From Oleoguttula mirabilis (taxonomy: Eukaryota > Ascomycota > Dothideomycetes > Mycosphaerellales > Teratosphaeriaceae): a DNA stretch of 64,000 nt. Positions 30,701 through 38,806 of the stretch are shown here, piece after piece (within the stretch, counting starts at the first letter, position 1; each line of letters opens with the position of its first letter). The translations under genes were made by a program, and so were the position numbers. The notes beneath the pieces were generated by a model that was given only the letters and a program-made list of their open reading frames with translations, had not been told where the DNA came from and ran no database searches. The stretch lies in contig JAVFHQ010000051.1 of assembly GCA_035135055.1 (NCBI GenBank), positions 1 to 64,000 of the forward strand. The letters are read 5' to 3'.

Positions 30701-30926
30701 GATACCATTGTTGCAGGCTTGGGCTATCACGGTCCACAAGTCTCAAGGCTTGACGCTCTCGCGCGTTGTCGTCGACTTGGCGAGGGCCTTCGAGCAGGAG
30801 ATGGTGTACGTGGCGTTGTCGAGGGCGAGAGGGCTCGACGGCTTGACGGTGAAGAGTCTGCCGAAGGTGTTTGGCGGTGGCATGAATCCGCAAGTGGCGC
30901 GCTTCTACGAGATGAACTTCGACTAA
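27795..30926 (+). CDS. Zinc-knuckle - viroplasmin - PHD - Pif1-like DNA helicase (copy 2)
   Basis: A single exon of 1043 codons from the first ATG (MSRGKGGVAPGEV). Near residues 84-99 is a CCHC-like knuckle (CFACRKEGHSTGDALC), absent from copy 1. A single viroplasmin fold is at ~351-400 (FYAVRYGHAPGIY..FKTFDEALAYVNH), then ECRGHC, and a PHD-like finger at ~456-503 (CDCGKT..YHGSC..WRCRFC). The Pif1 core has Walker A GSAGTGKST near 550, motif II VLVIEEISML near 629 (Glu where copy 1 has Asp), GDFCQLPPV, a four-Cys insertion (CLYCGG..CDTC), IHRQSD, AITVHKSQGLTLSRV and VYVALSRARGLDGL near 1005. Overall it resembles the gene cut at the left edge more than copy 1 does in the viroplasmin region. Cellular role unknown; DNA or hybrid unwinding inferred. 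Confidence 0.9.
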   Translation: MSRGKGGVAPGEVHTSKRRGFDCPGAEEEDGHTASAREDGGKKKRARLDVGQAESHLPALPAWVKNLRRLTPEERRRLKDEGGCFACRKEGHSTGDALCELAPFTQESNASARTRAPNHGAYPSRTQEAVRVGARQAVPQPSAQVAPPVTRKPSPAQRVQPSATTVRESGERKEIADGAGQAKMLARKGTGKSSTRDNDSSTGRTLPHAPGLSPGPSRGLHIHPPNDRFVEDRTGYETIPSTAARDSTRYERLPSDAVLGTRVSPGQSVNGGHHSTSVLAETEADCPPTQASTDSPPADEGHGSSDCPPAPQQDFIPLTMVTREHTPDLSTFFVCRPPIAVEESQLCGVRKFYAVRYGHAPGIYPQYAGLGQAEEQVKAFRNARFKSFKTFDEALAYVNHSALECRGHCCEPEKSKAEELQQAHRLRVQQGAVRPAPAGIKRPCRDSLLPDSKAVCDCGKTDVDSLNIVRCASALCAVSQYHGSCVGLANRNPPTGWRCRFCRMPPAMLNAPTSQARSSGSAEEPGPTLTSEQADVVQQILAGKNVCYLGSAGTGKSTVLKASAKALKAQGKWVDVVAMSGIAALNVGGQTAHTYGGLYPESFKAGLETLTSKARFAKRTRRRFCKTDVLVIEEISMLENHMFEVLDQLCRESRGAFDPEQDAMFDTQSPHDRNLPFGGMQVIVTGDFCQLPPVTPFRFCLYCGGDELEDWSELDTKPLTCDTCGRTYLDEDKWAFCAEAWAKCAFDYVELKQIHRQSDAAFIGLLQRCRQGLPFTQADRNLLMAPRKPSPDHTIELLPTKNQVKWINEAAFKRLPGASISFECRDFNGWRQKEHPQLEHRFYAKYANQKDGPLKSLRQHRLEETVEYKVGTIVLLLVNLNVKEGLVNGSQGQIIGFQDHDEKEDCLPEQYGDHSDIKTAQIRAFIDKAKIKCWPVVRFNNDIVRTIYASCQLSELGPRQPYSLIGRTQIPLLQAWAITVHKSQGLTLSRVVVDLARAFEQEMVYVALSRARGLDGLTVKSLPKVFGGGMNPQVARFYEMNFD

Positions 30927-31646
30927 AGAGCGGTCGCGGGTGTCAAGCCGCAACCGGAGCGGAGACCGCCGAGCGGCACGGCATGCTTGGAAACTCGAGC
31001 GACCAAAGCCTTGCTTTCCATCGCCTCGAATTTCGCCTGTACTCAGAATCTGGACCTGGCTTATTTGGATCGAACGCTTGCGTTGGGAATGGAGGCGACG
31101 GTTGTCAAGGAGTCCAGGAAAGGGGTGTTTATAACGCAGCATGCTTGGCTTTGTTGCATCTTGACTGGTTGGCGTTGGCGTGGGCATCTTCGTCGCATGA
31201 GATACCCCCTGGACAAGCATATTGGCTGCAGTAACGATTCGCGCGTAGTGCACAGCGTTCTACATGATTCTCCCATGTGCTCATTACCTCGAATACACAA
31301 TCCACCCCCGTATTGTATGCGGCCAATCCCAGCCGTGAACAGGCATGGCGTAGAACGGCCCGCAATGCGACCGGGGACTCGAGAAACCACCGAACTCTTC
31401 TCCTTCTCTTTTGCCTCCCTCCACTATCACCATTTGTGACATCTCAAGTCTTCGTCGTGAGCACCAGCGCGGGCCGGAAGTCGTAATGAGACAGACACGT
31501 GAACACTTTGCGCCTATTCTTGCAGGTTAGCTCTCGGAGTTCGCACCTTGCGGTGTCCCGAGGTGGAAGGCGATCTGCCGTGGGACACAACACTTCCTTT
31601 CTTCTACTCTCCCCTTCCACGTCTCACAGTCTGGCGCCACTTCATC
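30927..31646. other. Intergenic region
   Basis: 720 bp between the helicase stop and the M20 peptidase start. Overlapping short ORFs have no domain. It holds the peptidase promoter; a pyrimidine-rich tract (TTCTCCTTCTCTTTTGCCTC) lies near 31400. Confidence 0.4.
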
Positions 31647-32921
31647 ATGCTGTCGCGAAAAGATCTTGCCGAGCTCATTGACTCCGAGCGCCATGCTCAT
31701 CTATCATTCCTCCAATCTCTGATTCGCACGCCTTCCGCAAACCCGCCAGGAGACACCAGGGAAGCGGTGAAGGTAGTACAGCAGTATCTAACAAAGAACA
31801 GCATCCAGTCGGAGCTCATCGCACCGAAACCGGAGGCACCAAACCTTGTCAGTCTGCTCCAGGAAGATGACACGCAAAGACTAGGCCGCAGACTCGTACT
31901 CAATGGCCACATTGATCATTTTCCCATCAGTGACAGATCGCAATGGCACAGCGACCCGTACTCCGGTCATATCAAAGATGGCTTTGTGCATGGTTGCGGC
32001 GCCGTTGATATGAAGGCCGGTACTGCAGCCTCCATCATCGCCTTCTCGTACATGCACCGTTTCCGCACTCAGCTCCTGGGTCAATGCGCACTGGAAGTGG
32101 TGTCGGATGAGGAGACCGGTGGCAGATTTGGGACTCGATACCTGCTTGAGCAAGATGGCCGCAAGGAGACTTGGAAAGGCGACTGCATGCTGAATGCTGA
32201 GCCCGGCGGGCTAGACAGCATCAGATTTGGTGAAAAGGGCACGCTGCGCATGACGTTCAGGGTCGATACCCAAGGCGGACACGGGGCTTACACTCATCGA
32301 GACGAAGGCGCCATCAGGATCGCGGCACGCCTCATTGATAGGCTTGTGGCTCTTGAAGGCCTGCGTGGAGAAGGCATGGATGCGAAGTTGCAAGACTACC
32401 TGCAGAGACCTGACGTGCGGAGAGTTGCAGACAGGATCATGGGCTCCGGGGCCGCAGACAGCATGCTCAAGCCAACCGTCAACATCGGCACCATAATCGG
32501 TGGAGCCAAAGTCAATATGATACCTGCATCTTGCGTGTTCGAAGTCGACGTTCGCCTACCAGTCAGTCTCGAAGCCGAGACTGTCCTCGGTAAGATCGAT
32601 CGCATCCTCTCCGATGTACCAGAGGCTTCCTACACTGTGCAAGACGCGGCGACCAACCCAGCTGCGGCCAGTTCTATCGACCACGCACTCGTCGACTTGA
32701 TCCAGCGCAACGCTGGATGTGTGCGTGGGACTAAGCCGCTCCCAATATGCTCGCTGGGAGCAACAGACTGCAAGCACTTCCGTTACCATGGCATTCCGGC
32801 GTACAGCTACGGCGCAAGTCCGGAAACCATGGCGCAGAAGAACGAGAGGGTCAGCGTGCAAGACTTCCTGGATACGGTGAAGGTGCACACCCTTGTTGCA
32901 TGGGACTATCTTAGCGGTTAA
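31647..32921 (+). CDS. M20 family metallopeptidase (ArgE/DapE/CPG2-like)
   Basis: A single exon of 424 residues from ATG 31647 (MLSRKDLAELIDSERHAHLS). The upstream open frame starts only at a TTG. Zinc-site motifs are in family order: LNGHIDHFPISD (first His and catalytic Asp), GCGAVDMKAG (bridging Asp), VVSDEETGG (catalytic Glu and Zn ligand) and a C-terminal His in SLGATDCKHFRYHGIP. The dimerisation domain includes TQGGHGAYTHRDEGAIRIAA and the GGAKVNMIPASCVFEVDVR segment. Such enzymes hydrolyse N-acyl amino acids or dipeptides in the cytosol. No signal peptide is evident. Substrate not predictable. All metal ligands appear present. Confidence 0.9.
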   Translation: MLSRKDLAELIDSERHAHLSFLQSLIRTPSANPPGDTREAVKVVQQYLTKNSIQSELIAPKPEAPNLVSLLQEDDTQRLGRRLVLNGHIDHFPISDRSQWHSDPYSGHIKDGFVHGCGAVDMKAGTAASIIAFSYMHRFRTQLLGQCALEVVSDEETGGRFGTRYLLEQDGRKETWKGDCMLNAEPGGLDSIRFGEKGTLRMTFRVDTQGGHGAYTHRDEGAIRIAARLIDRLVALEGLRGEGMDAKLQDYLQRPDVRRVADRIMGSGAADSMLKPTVNIGTIIGGAKVNMIPASCVFEVDVRLPVSLEAETVLGKIDRILSDVPEASYTVQDAATNPAAASSIDHALVDLIQRNAGCVRGTKPLPICSLGATDCKHFRYHGIPAYSYGASPETMAQKNERVSVQDFLDTVKVHTLVAWDYLSG

Positions 32922-33104
32922 TGATCGCGCACTCATGCGACGCTGGCTGCTTCTACCGTCGGTGAATGCTAATGCGGCGAACTGCCGGCATAGGGTAAGC
33001 CGCTCTAGGAGCGTAGGATGCGCTGCGCAGTCCCGAGGACGAAGCCTTTCACGCTCGCGTCAAAACGAAGAGCTACTTGTACTTACCCAGCGTCTTGCAG
33101 AACC

Positions 33105-33910
33105 ATGTACATTCTCCCAAATTGGCCGTTTGCGCTCGCGCAACTAGATTATCTCATTGACATTTCACTTCTCCACGACTTAGCGAAGCGGTACAGCGGC
33201 TCGGGTTTAGTTACGCAGCCGTCAAAACTCCAACTCGACCCACCTGAGAGCCATCGCTACGTCCAAGATGGCTTGATTGTATCCTGTGGTGTGCTCTATG
33301 CACTATGCTACCTGTTCTACATGGCGAGAACATACAAAGACGAGACCGTCGCCGGATCGATCGAGTACCTGTGCGCCGTCCGACACCTTGTTCTTGCTCC
33401 AAGTAGCGCCGCTGATTGGTCTCATGCCGTAGGATCGGAATGATGGCGTACTACGCCTTCATGACAACCTCGACCGGTTTCGAGAAGCTCTGCTTTCTCG
33501 TTCGGGTCGCAATGGACGCCAGTTTCTTGCAGAGACCTGTGATCTGGAGGGTGTCGATTGGCGTGCTTCTGGGTGTGGCGTTCCTCCACCTGCTGTGCCA
33601 GTACTATCCAGACGCGCGAGAGCAGCTGACGGCCTACTGGACCGGCACACTGCTCGAACTCCCGATCGGTTGGGTACGTGCTTCTCAAGCGTGGCAATAC
33701 CAAGGGTCAATCACTCGAGATATGGTGGGTACCCACATACAGGTGCGTGCGGTCAAAGCCTCGATGCTGACGTCGGGCAGTATCACCTGATTCCTAGGCT
33801 GTTTGACCGCATTTGGTGTTCTCGTTAGGCGGTATCTGAACGTGCCCGACAACTGGCCATACATAGGGTCACCATGGAGTATCAGCTGCATGATTACGAC
33901 CTTAATGCCA
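33105..33910 (+). pseudogene. Truncated multi-pass membrane protein, possibly wax-synthase-like
   Basis: Exon 1 (33105-33370) joins exon 2 from 33433 across a 62-nt intron (GTGCGC..CGTAG), giving a continuous membrane protein: IVSCGVLYALCYLFYMA, then IEYLIGMMAYYAFMTTSTG, then VSIGVLLGVAFLHLLCQYY. Exon 2 probably ends at a GTACGT or GTGGGT donor (33675 or 33724). A third coding block after CGTTAG (about 33831) reads RYLNVPDNWPYIGSPW, which resembles the loop before the catalytic His of fungal wax-synthase-like acyltransferases. The frame then stops before any FW..WH block. I infer a 3' truncation about 400 bp from the inverted-repeat element. The wax-synthase assignment is tentative; the membrane character is clear. 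Confidence 0.45.
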
Positions 33911-34314
33911 GAGGTGATTTAGCCCTTCGTGTACCTCCGTATCCATGAGGCGCATAAGAACAGGACCGTGTAGATGCAGACCGTCGCAGCCTGGGCGCGA
34001 GCATCAAGTCCTCGAAAGCAATGAGCTGACGCCACCCCTGACAGCATACGGTTCATATTCTGCTTCATAGTCATTCTGGCCGAAGTCCTGCCATTGCATG
34101 CGAAGCTCTGCCACACGCAGCAGCCCACTTTCTCGATCCGACCACACCCGCATGTTGCTCGCTGGTGAAGTGCCCCCAAGCGACGCCCTCGTTTGCTGCG
34201 ACCTCGCCAGGTAGATGTTCAACGCCCTCCAAGCGCTGCAATGGGGTCTTCAAGGCGTCGCCCGGCCAGCGAGCTCCTATCCGCGAGGCTCGCTCCGCAC
34301 TTTGCTTCCCTTAG

Positions 34315-34942
34315 GGGGAAACTAAAACAAAGCCACCCCGAGGATAGAACAAAGCCAGGCGGGGTTATCTCCGCTGACTGATAATGCGCGTACACTGTAG
34401 ATATCGGAGAGGTTCCCGCAGTGACTTAGTAATATCCTCGCCGTCGTCCCGATAGGGAAATGGCCAAAGAGTGTTATAATTCCGCTACAAAGTAGAGACT
34501 GCACTTTGTATAAGAGAATCGGACCACTCTTTAGCTATATCCCTATAGTCCTTCGTATCCGAGTTATCCGATTCTCTTACAAAGTGCAGTTCTTACTTTG
34601 TGGCGGAATTACTACACTTTTTGGAGGGGGGGGGGGGATGCGGCACGGGCGGTATAGGCAGGGGGGTAGCAGGAGAGTAGTTCAAATATACGTCTCTGCG
34701 TTCGTACGTGGTTACGTTATAAAGCCTATTTGCTACTTTATAAAGCTTGGAACTCGAGAGTATACCGCTGTTACATAGGTGAGCAAGGCAAACACTGTAG
34801 GGCGAGCACGGGGGTGCGACGGTCTTTCTCCGCTAATTACTATGATAATCCCATATAGTTAAGCGGAGACACCCCCTATAAACACCCTAACCCTCCCCTG
34901 GCTTTGTTCTATCTCTTGGGGTGGCTTTGTTTTAGGTCTGCC
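34315..34942. mobile_element. Terminal-inverted-repeat element (MITE-like), ~630 bp, flanked by a 10-bp direct repeat
   Basis: The left end (from 34323, TAAAACAAAGCCACCCCGAG, then AGAACAAAGCCAGG and a TCTCCGCT run) is the inverted complement of the right end (34862-34934, ending GGGGTGGCTTTGTTTTA). CTTCCCTTAG occurs directly at 34305-34314 and 34943-34952, a plausible target-site duplication of 9-10 bp, as made by Mutator-like elements. No transposase gene lies inside, so it would be non-autonomous. It contains a second palindromic element and a run of 12-13 G near 34626. The exact outer ends are uncertain because the outermost ~8 bp of the two arms match only partly. Confidence 0.7.
34464..34624. 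repeat. Nested foldback element, 57-59-bp inverted arms
   Basis: The left arm (34464-34522, starting CCAAAGAGTGTTATAATTCC, ending AAGAGAATCGG) and right arm (34568-34624, starting CCGATTCTCTTACAAAGTGC, ending CACTTTTTGG) are near-perfect reverse complements around a 45-bp loop. It can form a long hairpin. Its position inside the larger element suggests a later insertion or an internal subterminal repeat. Confidence 0.8.
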
Positions 34943-35161
34943 CTTCCCTTAGTGCAGCTCTTCTCGTGTCCCTCAGCAACCGCGTCTCTCGGACGGGAAT
35001 TCCCCCGGACGCGGAATCTTGCCGCCCTCTCCAGTTTCGTGCAACACTCGTGTACGATCCGCGACTCTTTCTAACATACACATTACAAACGGAGTGGTTG
35101 TGTGGCCGTTGAGTTATCTAGTACGGTGAATCACAACACGCCAGTCTTCCCAGCACTTATT

Positions 35162-36559
35162 ATGGACCATCTGTTCCAAACACCTACAGGCTCGCCTGAG
35201 TATGCGTGCAACATCGCACGGGTCCTCGACTCAACATGTACAGAAACGCAATTGCGGGCAAACCTACGAGGCCCGTTGGTAAAGCTCACGGACGTGCTTG
35301 ATGCGCAACAGAGCGAGTCCCCGGAGAAGCTGAAGGACGTACGAGGGTCGCTAGCGGAAGCCTGGGCCCAGAGAGTCTTCGGCATCGTGGGGGAGTGTCT
35401 TTCCGAAATGCTGATCTTCGACGGCAACAAGCTTCAAATCAGCAAGGATCTTGGTGGCGTACGCTTTGAGGTCAGTATGTCATCAACCTCCGCGCATGGT
35501 CAAGACGATACGCCTCATGGTAACAATGGCGAGCGCCATCCGATTGCGTCCTCTTCGAAAGTCAATGCCAAACCACGAGGATCAGAACCGAACACTACCA
35601 GATCATTGTCCAGTTCTTGTTCCACAATCGGCTCTGGTGACAGCGGCTTCGACCGAAAGACTGATCTCACGATTGCGCATCTCCTGCTCGACTCCAATGC
35701 CCATCCTTTGTACGATTGTCACGTCGACGAAGTCGTTGACTTGACGGGCATCGAGTCTAACATCGATGACTATGTGAAAGCGCCGCTCATGTCGCTCCTG
35801 GACAGATTGGACGCCCACCAGCACCTGGCACCGGACAGCCTTCGCAGGGCGGAAGCGACTGTGGTCGACAGTTGGAGCGAGAGGGTGGGCTTACGGCTGA
35901 GCGAAGTGCTTGCGGCTACAGGCCACTTTCAGAAAGAATCTCGACGTAGACTTATATGTTGGCGCCAAAGCGGTCCAAGCTTGGAGGCGACTGCGGATGC
36001 TGAGACGTCTGTGCAGGACATACCACCAGGTGAAGATAGCGTAAGTGACAGTCCTTACGGCGATGCCAGGTCTAGCCATAGTGCCGGCGGGGAAGGTGCC
36101 TTTGAACGAGACCAGAGTCCCGAGGTACACAGCAACAAGAAGCGGCAAGCACCTGCGAAGGATGGTACTGCAAGCAAAAGGGTGTTAAGAAGGAGGAAGC
36201 ATGAGCCACTTATTGCCCGAGCGATAGTACGTCGTGGCCGCCCGGCCGGCACCGGCACCTTCGAATTCCGCCGGTAAGTCTTCTCAGCTCTGGAGTATCG
36301 GTAGATGTAGCTAACCATGTGTAGGCCCACCGCCGATAACGAGTGGTGGAGTGTCTCTGCTAGCCACTATGGGCAAGCGGCGCGCAAGGAGAAGTATAGG
36401 TATTCGAACGTTGGTCAGGCGCAGGAGATGGGTGCGCCGCGCGTGCCTGCGTGTGCTCGGTGCGTTCGTCGCAACTGGGCGGAAACCTGCAGTTCGGTGG
36501 CTGGTGAGCGTTGTGGGCGTTGCTTGTGGGATCGTGCACCTGTTGGCGATGGCTGCTAA
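35162..36559 (+). CDS. Unknown protein with two copies of a new ~80-residue domain and a C-terminal Cys cluster, two exons
   Basis: Exons 35162-36273 and 36325-36559 join across a 51-nt intron (GTAAGT, GCTAAC, TGTAG) to 448 residues; without the splice the protein stops at 36277. The first ATG gives MDHLFQTPTGSPEYA. Repeat 1 (residues ~1-86) and repeat 2 (~168-250) share the pattern H-L-[FL]..PxY..[NH][IV][AD].V[LV]D..., a PL..L.D.LDA block and [AD][SA]W[AS][EQ]RV. The C-terminus has a basic stretch (ASKRVLRRRKHEP), an AT-hook-like RRGRPAG and, from exon 2, a zinc-cluster-like CARCVRRNWAETC ... CGRCLW. This cysteine pattern is common in Dothideomycete proteins of unknown role. DNA binding is inferred. 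The inverted-repeat element ends about 220 bp upstream. Confidence 0.7.
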
Positions 36560-36698
36560 GCGCCCACGTGATCGCGCGTTACAACTATCGCGTGCCCCGC
36601 TCTCCATTGTCTCCGCCTGGCTCCTTCTCTGACCAGTTCTTGCTGTATATCACTCTACCCGAACTGGAAGCAAGGCTACGAATCCAACCACTTCGGAC

Positions 36699-38561
36699 AT
36701 GGCTTCTGTAGCGTTTGCTGGTTCTGCTGAGCGCCAAAGTGGCGTTCGCAAGAGGTCATCTTCGTCCGAAGTCGCCGAACGACGTGGGCGCCAGAAACTC
36801 GAGCATCACGGCGGCACACGCAGCCACGAAAGCACACATCACGATAAAGACGCGCTTGATCCAGCCACCGATCTTGCGTTGGACCACCTGCTCTTTGACC
36901 GTGAGGCCCACCCGCTATACCAGCGCAATGTCGACCAGGTCCTCGACTCCTTCTGCTCAGAGGCTGCCCTTCAACCGTACCTGCACATGCCTCTGGCCAC
37001 GTTCATGAGACACATGGGTGAGCGGGAGAGTGACACTATGCAGAAGTGGGGCGCCGTCCGGCAGCGACTGCTAGCGGGCTGGGCGGAGCGGGTACTCAAG
37101 ACCATTGGCGATAGCTTGTGCGACGTCATGGATATGGCAGGTGATGGGACTCACGTGTTCATGGAGCTAGATAAGGCGCGGGTAGAGCTGAAAGTCATCC
37201 CCGTTGTTGAGGTGGCAGACTCTGAGTCCGGGGAAAGCGGGATGGAGGATGAATGGGGCCAGATGGAGGAGGTGGACGGACGCGACAGTGCTGTAGATTG
37301 CACACAAGACCGGGATGAGCGCGCGACCGGCAGTATCAGTGAAGAGGGAGAAGACGACGATCTGGCGGTGCCGTCAGCCGACTGGGAAATTGGGACGACG
37401 CAAGGTTCCCGCGACTACCTGGGGTACAATCTTACCGCCGCTCTTGAGCAGCTCTCAGGCCACACAACGGACACCGGTCTCTTCGAGGATGACGACAGAT
37501 ATCTGGGCTTTGGTGCTCGGGCCGCAATGGCCATCGTAGGCCTTCATCGGTACGAGCAGTACGGCCAGCCCATTGCTGACCCACAGAATGCAATGCTGAG
37601 GCATTTTCCACGTGCTAGGCAGCTTTACCAACACCATTTCATCTCTCGATTGCTGCCATTCAGCATGCACTCCGCCCTGCAATACGCAAATATAGAAGCG
37701 CGAGAGGAATGGGATGGTCTGGATAACGCAGCTCAACAGCCGTGGATCCTACGGCATGAACTGCTCCTTGCCGGCGACCAAGCAATGCTGTATCTGGAGA
37801 CTTCACTCTCCGTGCCTCATGAGGCCATACATCCAGTCGCGGCCGAGGCCCAGGTCCAATCACTATGTGGGCTGCGCATATTCTACCACAAAGTTGTAGA
37901 CGCTCCGGAAACGGTCCTGATGCTGCAGGTGCCACACCTAAGAAAGTGCACTTCACCCAAGGGAGAGCCGAGGTGGCCCAGGCTCGAGGAGATCAGGGAG
38001 TGCGTGTGCGGATCCCTGCTCAACCGCGATAGAGTTGCCGACTTCGACATCAAAGCATTCACCCACCGTAATTGGGTGGTGGAATTCCATTCAGCAGACG
38101 GAGCGCAGCGCGCGGCAGGCACAGTGGTCTACATCCGGGACACGTCATCCGTACTGTGGCCCTTTACGCCGAGGCGGTCACAAGTGTTCGTCTGCAAGAA
38201 CGTCCCACAAAACCTGAACCTCGATAGAGCCCTAATCGACCTTCTTCGCGCTCTCCCGGATCGCAGATTCCATTTGAGGAGAAGCCCGACCTACTCCCCC
38301 AGGAAAATAACATATCTAGTGCTGATGCTCGAAGTGCCCGCGGACATTGAGAAGTTTCAGCTGGCGTTGCTGACGCATGATAATGACAAAGACAGGTGGG
38401 TCGCCGTGTTCAATTGCTGGCAGGGAGGCGGGAACTGCGCAATCTGTGGCGGCAATCATTCCTTGCATCAGTGCCATGTGTGTGGGCCGGTCCAGCCGAC
38501 TGGCGATCGGGATCCACGTCTCATGATAGCGCCACCAGTCATTGCGACGATTGCGCATTGA
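36699..38561 (+). CDS. Unknown protein sharing the same ~80-residue domain, with a CCHC-like knuckle at the C-terminus
   Basis: A single exon of 620 residues from ATG 36699 (MASVAFAGSAERQSGVRKRS). Residues ~56-146 align with both repeats of the neighbouring gene (LDHLLFDREAHPLYQRNVDQ, VLDSFCSEAAL, LLAGWAERVLKTIGDSL). An acidic linker follows. A helical region at ~250-360 includes EEWDGLDNAAQQPW, a weak match to the end of an HMG box. Then comes an alpha/beta region (HRNWVVEFHSADGAQRAAG, RRSQVFVCKNV). Near the C-terminus is a knuckle-like CAICGGNHSLHQCHVC. Such knuckles occur in Gag/ORF1-type nucleic-acid-binding proteins, so a retroelement-derived or domesticated origin is possible but unproven. 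It lies 139 bp downstream of the first gene, same strand. Confidence 0.65.
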   Translation: MASVAFAGSAERQSGVRKRSSSSEVAERRGRQKLEHHGGTRSHESTHHDKDALDPATDLALDHLLFDREAHPLYQRNVDQVLDSFCSEAALQPYLHMPLATFMRHMGERESDTMQKWGAVRQRLLAGWAERVLKTIGDSLCDVMDMAGDGTHVFMELDKARVELKVIPVVEVADSESGESGMEDEWGQMEEVDGRDSAVDCTQDRDERATGSISEEGEDDDLAVPSADWEIGTTQGSRDYLGYNLTAALEQLSGHTTDTGLFEDDDRYLGFGARAAMAIVGLHRYEQYGQPIADPQNAMLRHFPRARQLYQHHFISRLLPFSMHSALQYANIEAREEWDGLDNAAQQPWILRHELLLAGDQAMLYLETSLSVPHEAIHPVAAEAQVQSLCGLRIFYHKVVDAPETVLMLQVPHLRKCTSPKGEPRWPRLEEIRECVCGSLLNRDRVADFDIKAFTHRNWVVEFHSADGAQRAAGTVVYIRDTSSVLWPFTPRRSQVFVCKNVPQNLNLDRALIDLLRALPDRRFHLRRSPTYSPRKITYLVLMLEVPADIEKFQLALLTHDNDKDRWVAVFNCWQGGGNCAICGGNHSLHQCHVCGPVQPTGDRDPRLMIAPPVIATIAH

Positions 38562-38806
38562 GTGCTTCAACCGGCCTGAAAACAGCACAGTATCCATATT
38601 TCTGACTACAGGCGCAGCTAGATATGCTACATGCTACATAACCTGTCCGCGCACATTCTTGGCTTACGGCATTGCAGTACATAATTCGGGTTCCACACAC
38701 TGACATCCGCCTCTCTCGCTGTGCCATCGACCTCGTGTTCGACGCGCGCACGTACATCGTTATCCTGTCACCCAATGTATCGCCAGGGCCTGCCACATCT
38801 TCGATT

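Noticed and set aside
34880..34905. Telomere-like CCCTAACCCT
   Set aside because: Only about one and a half units, inside the right arm of the inverted-repeat element; not a telomere tract.
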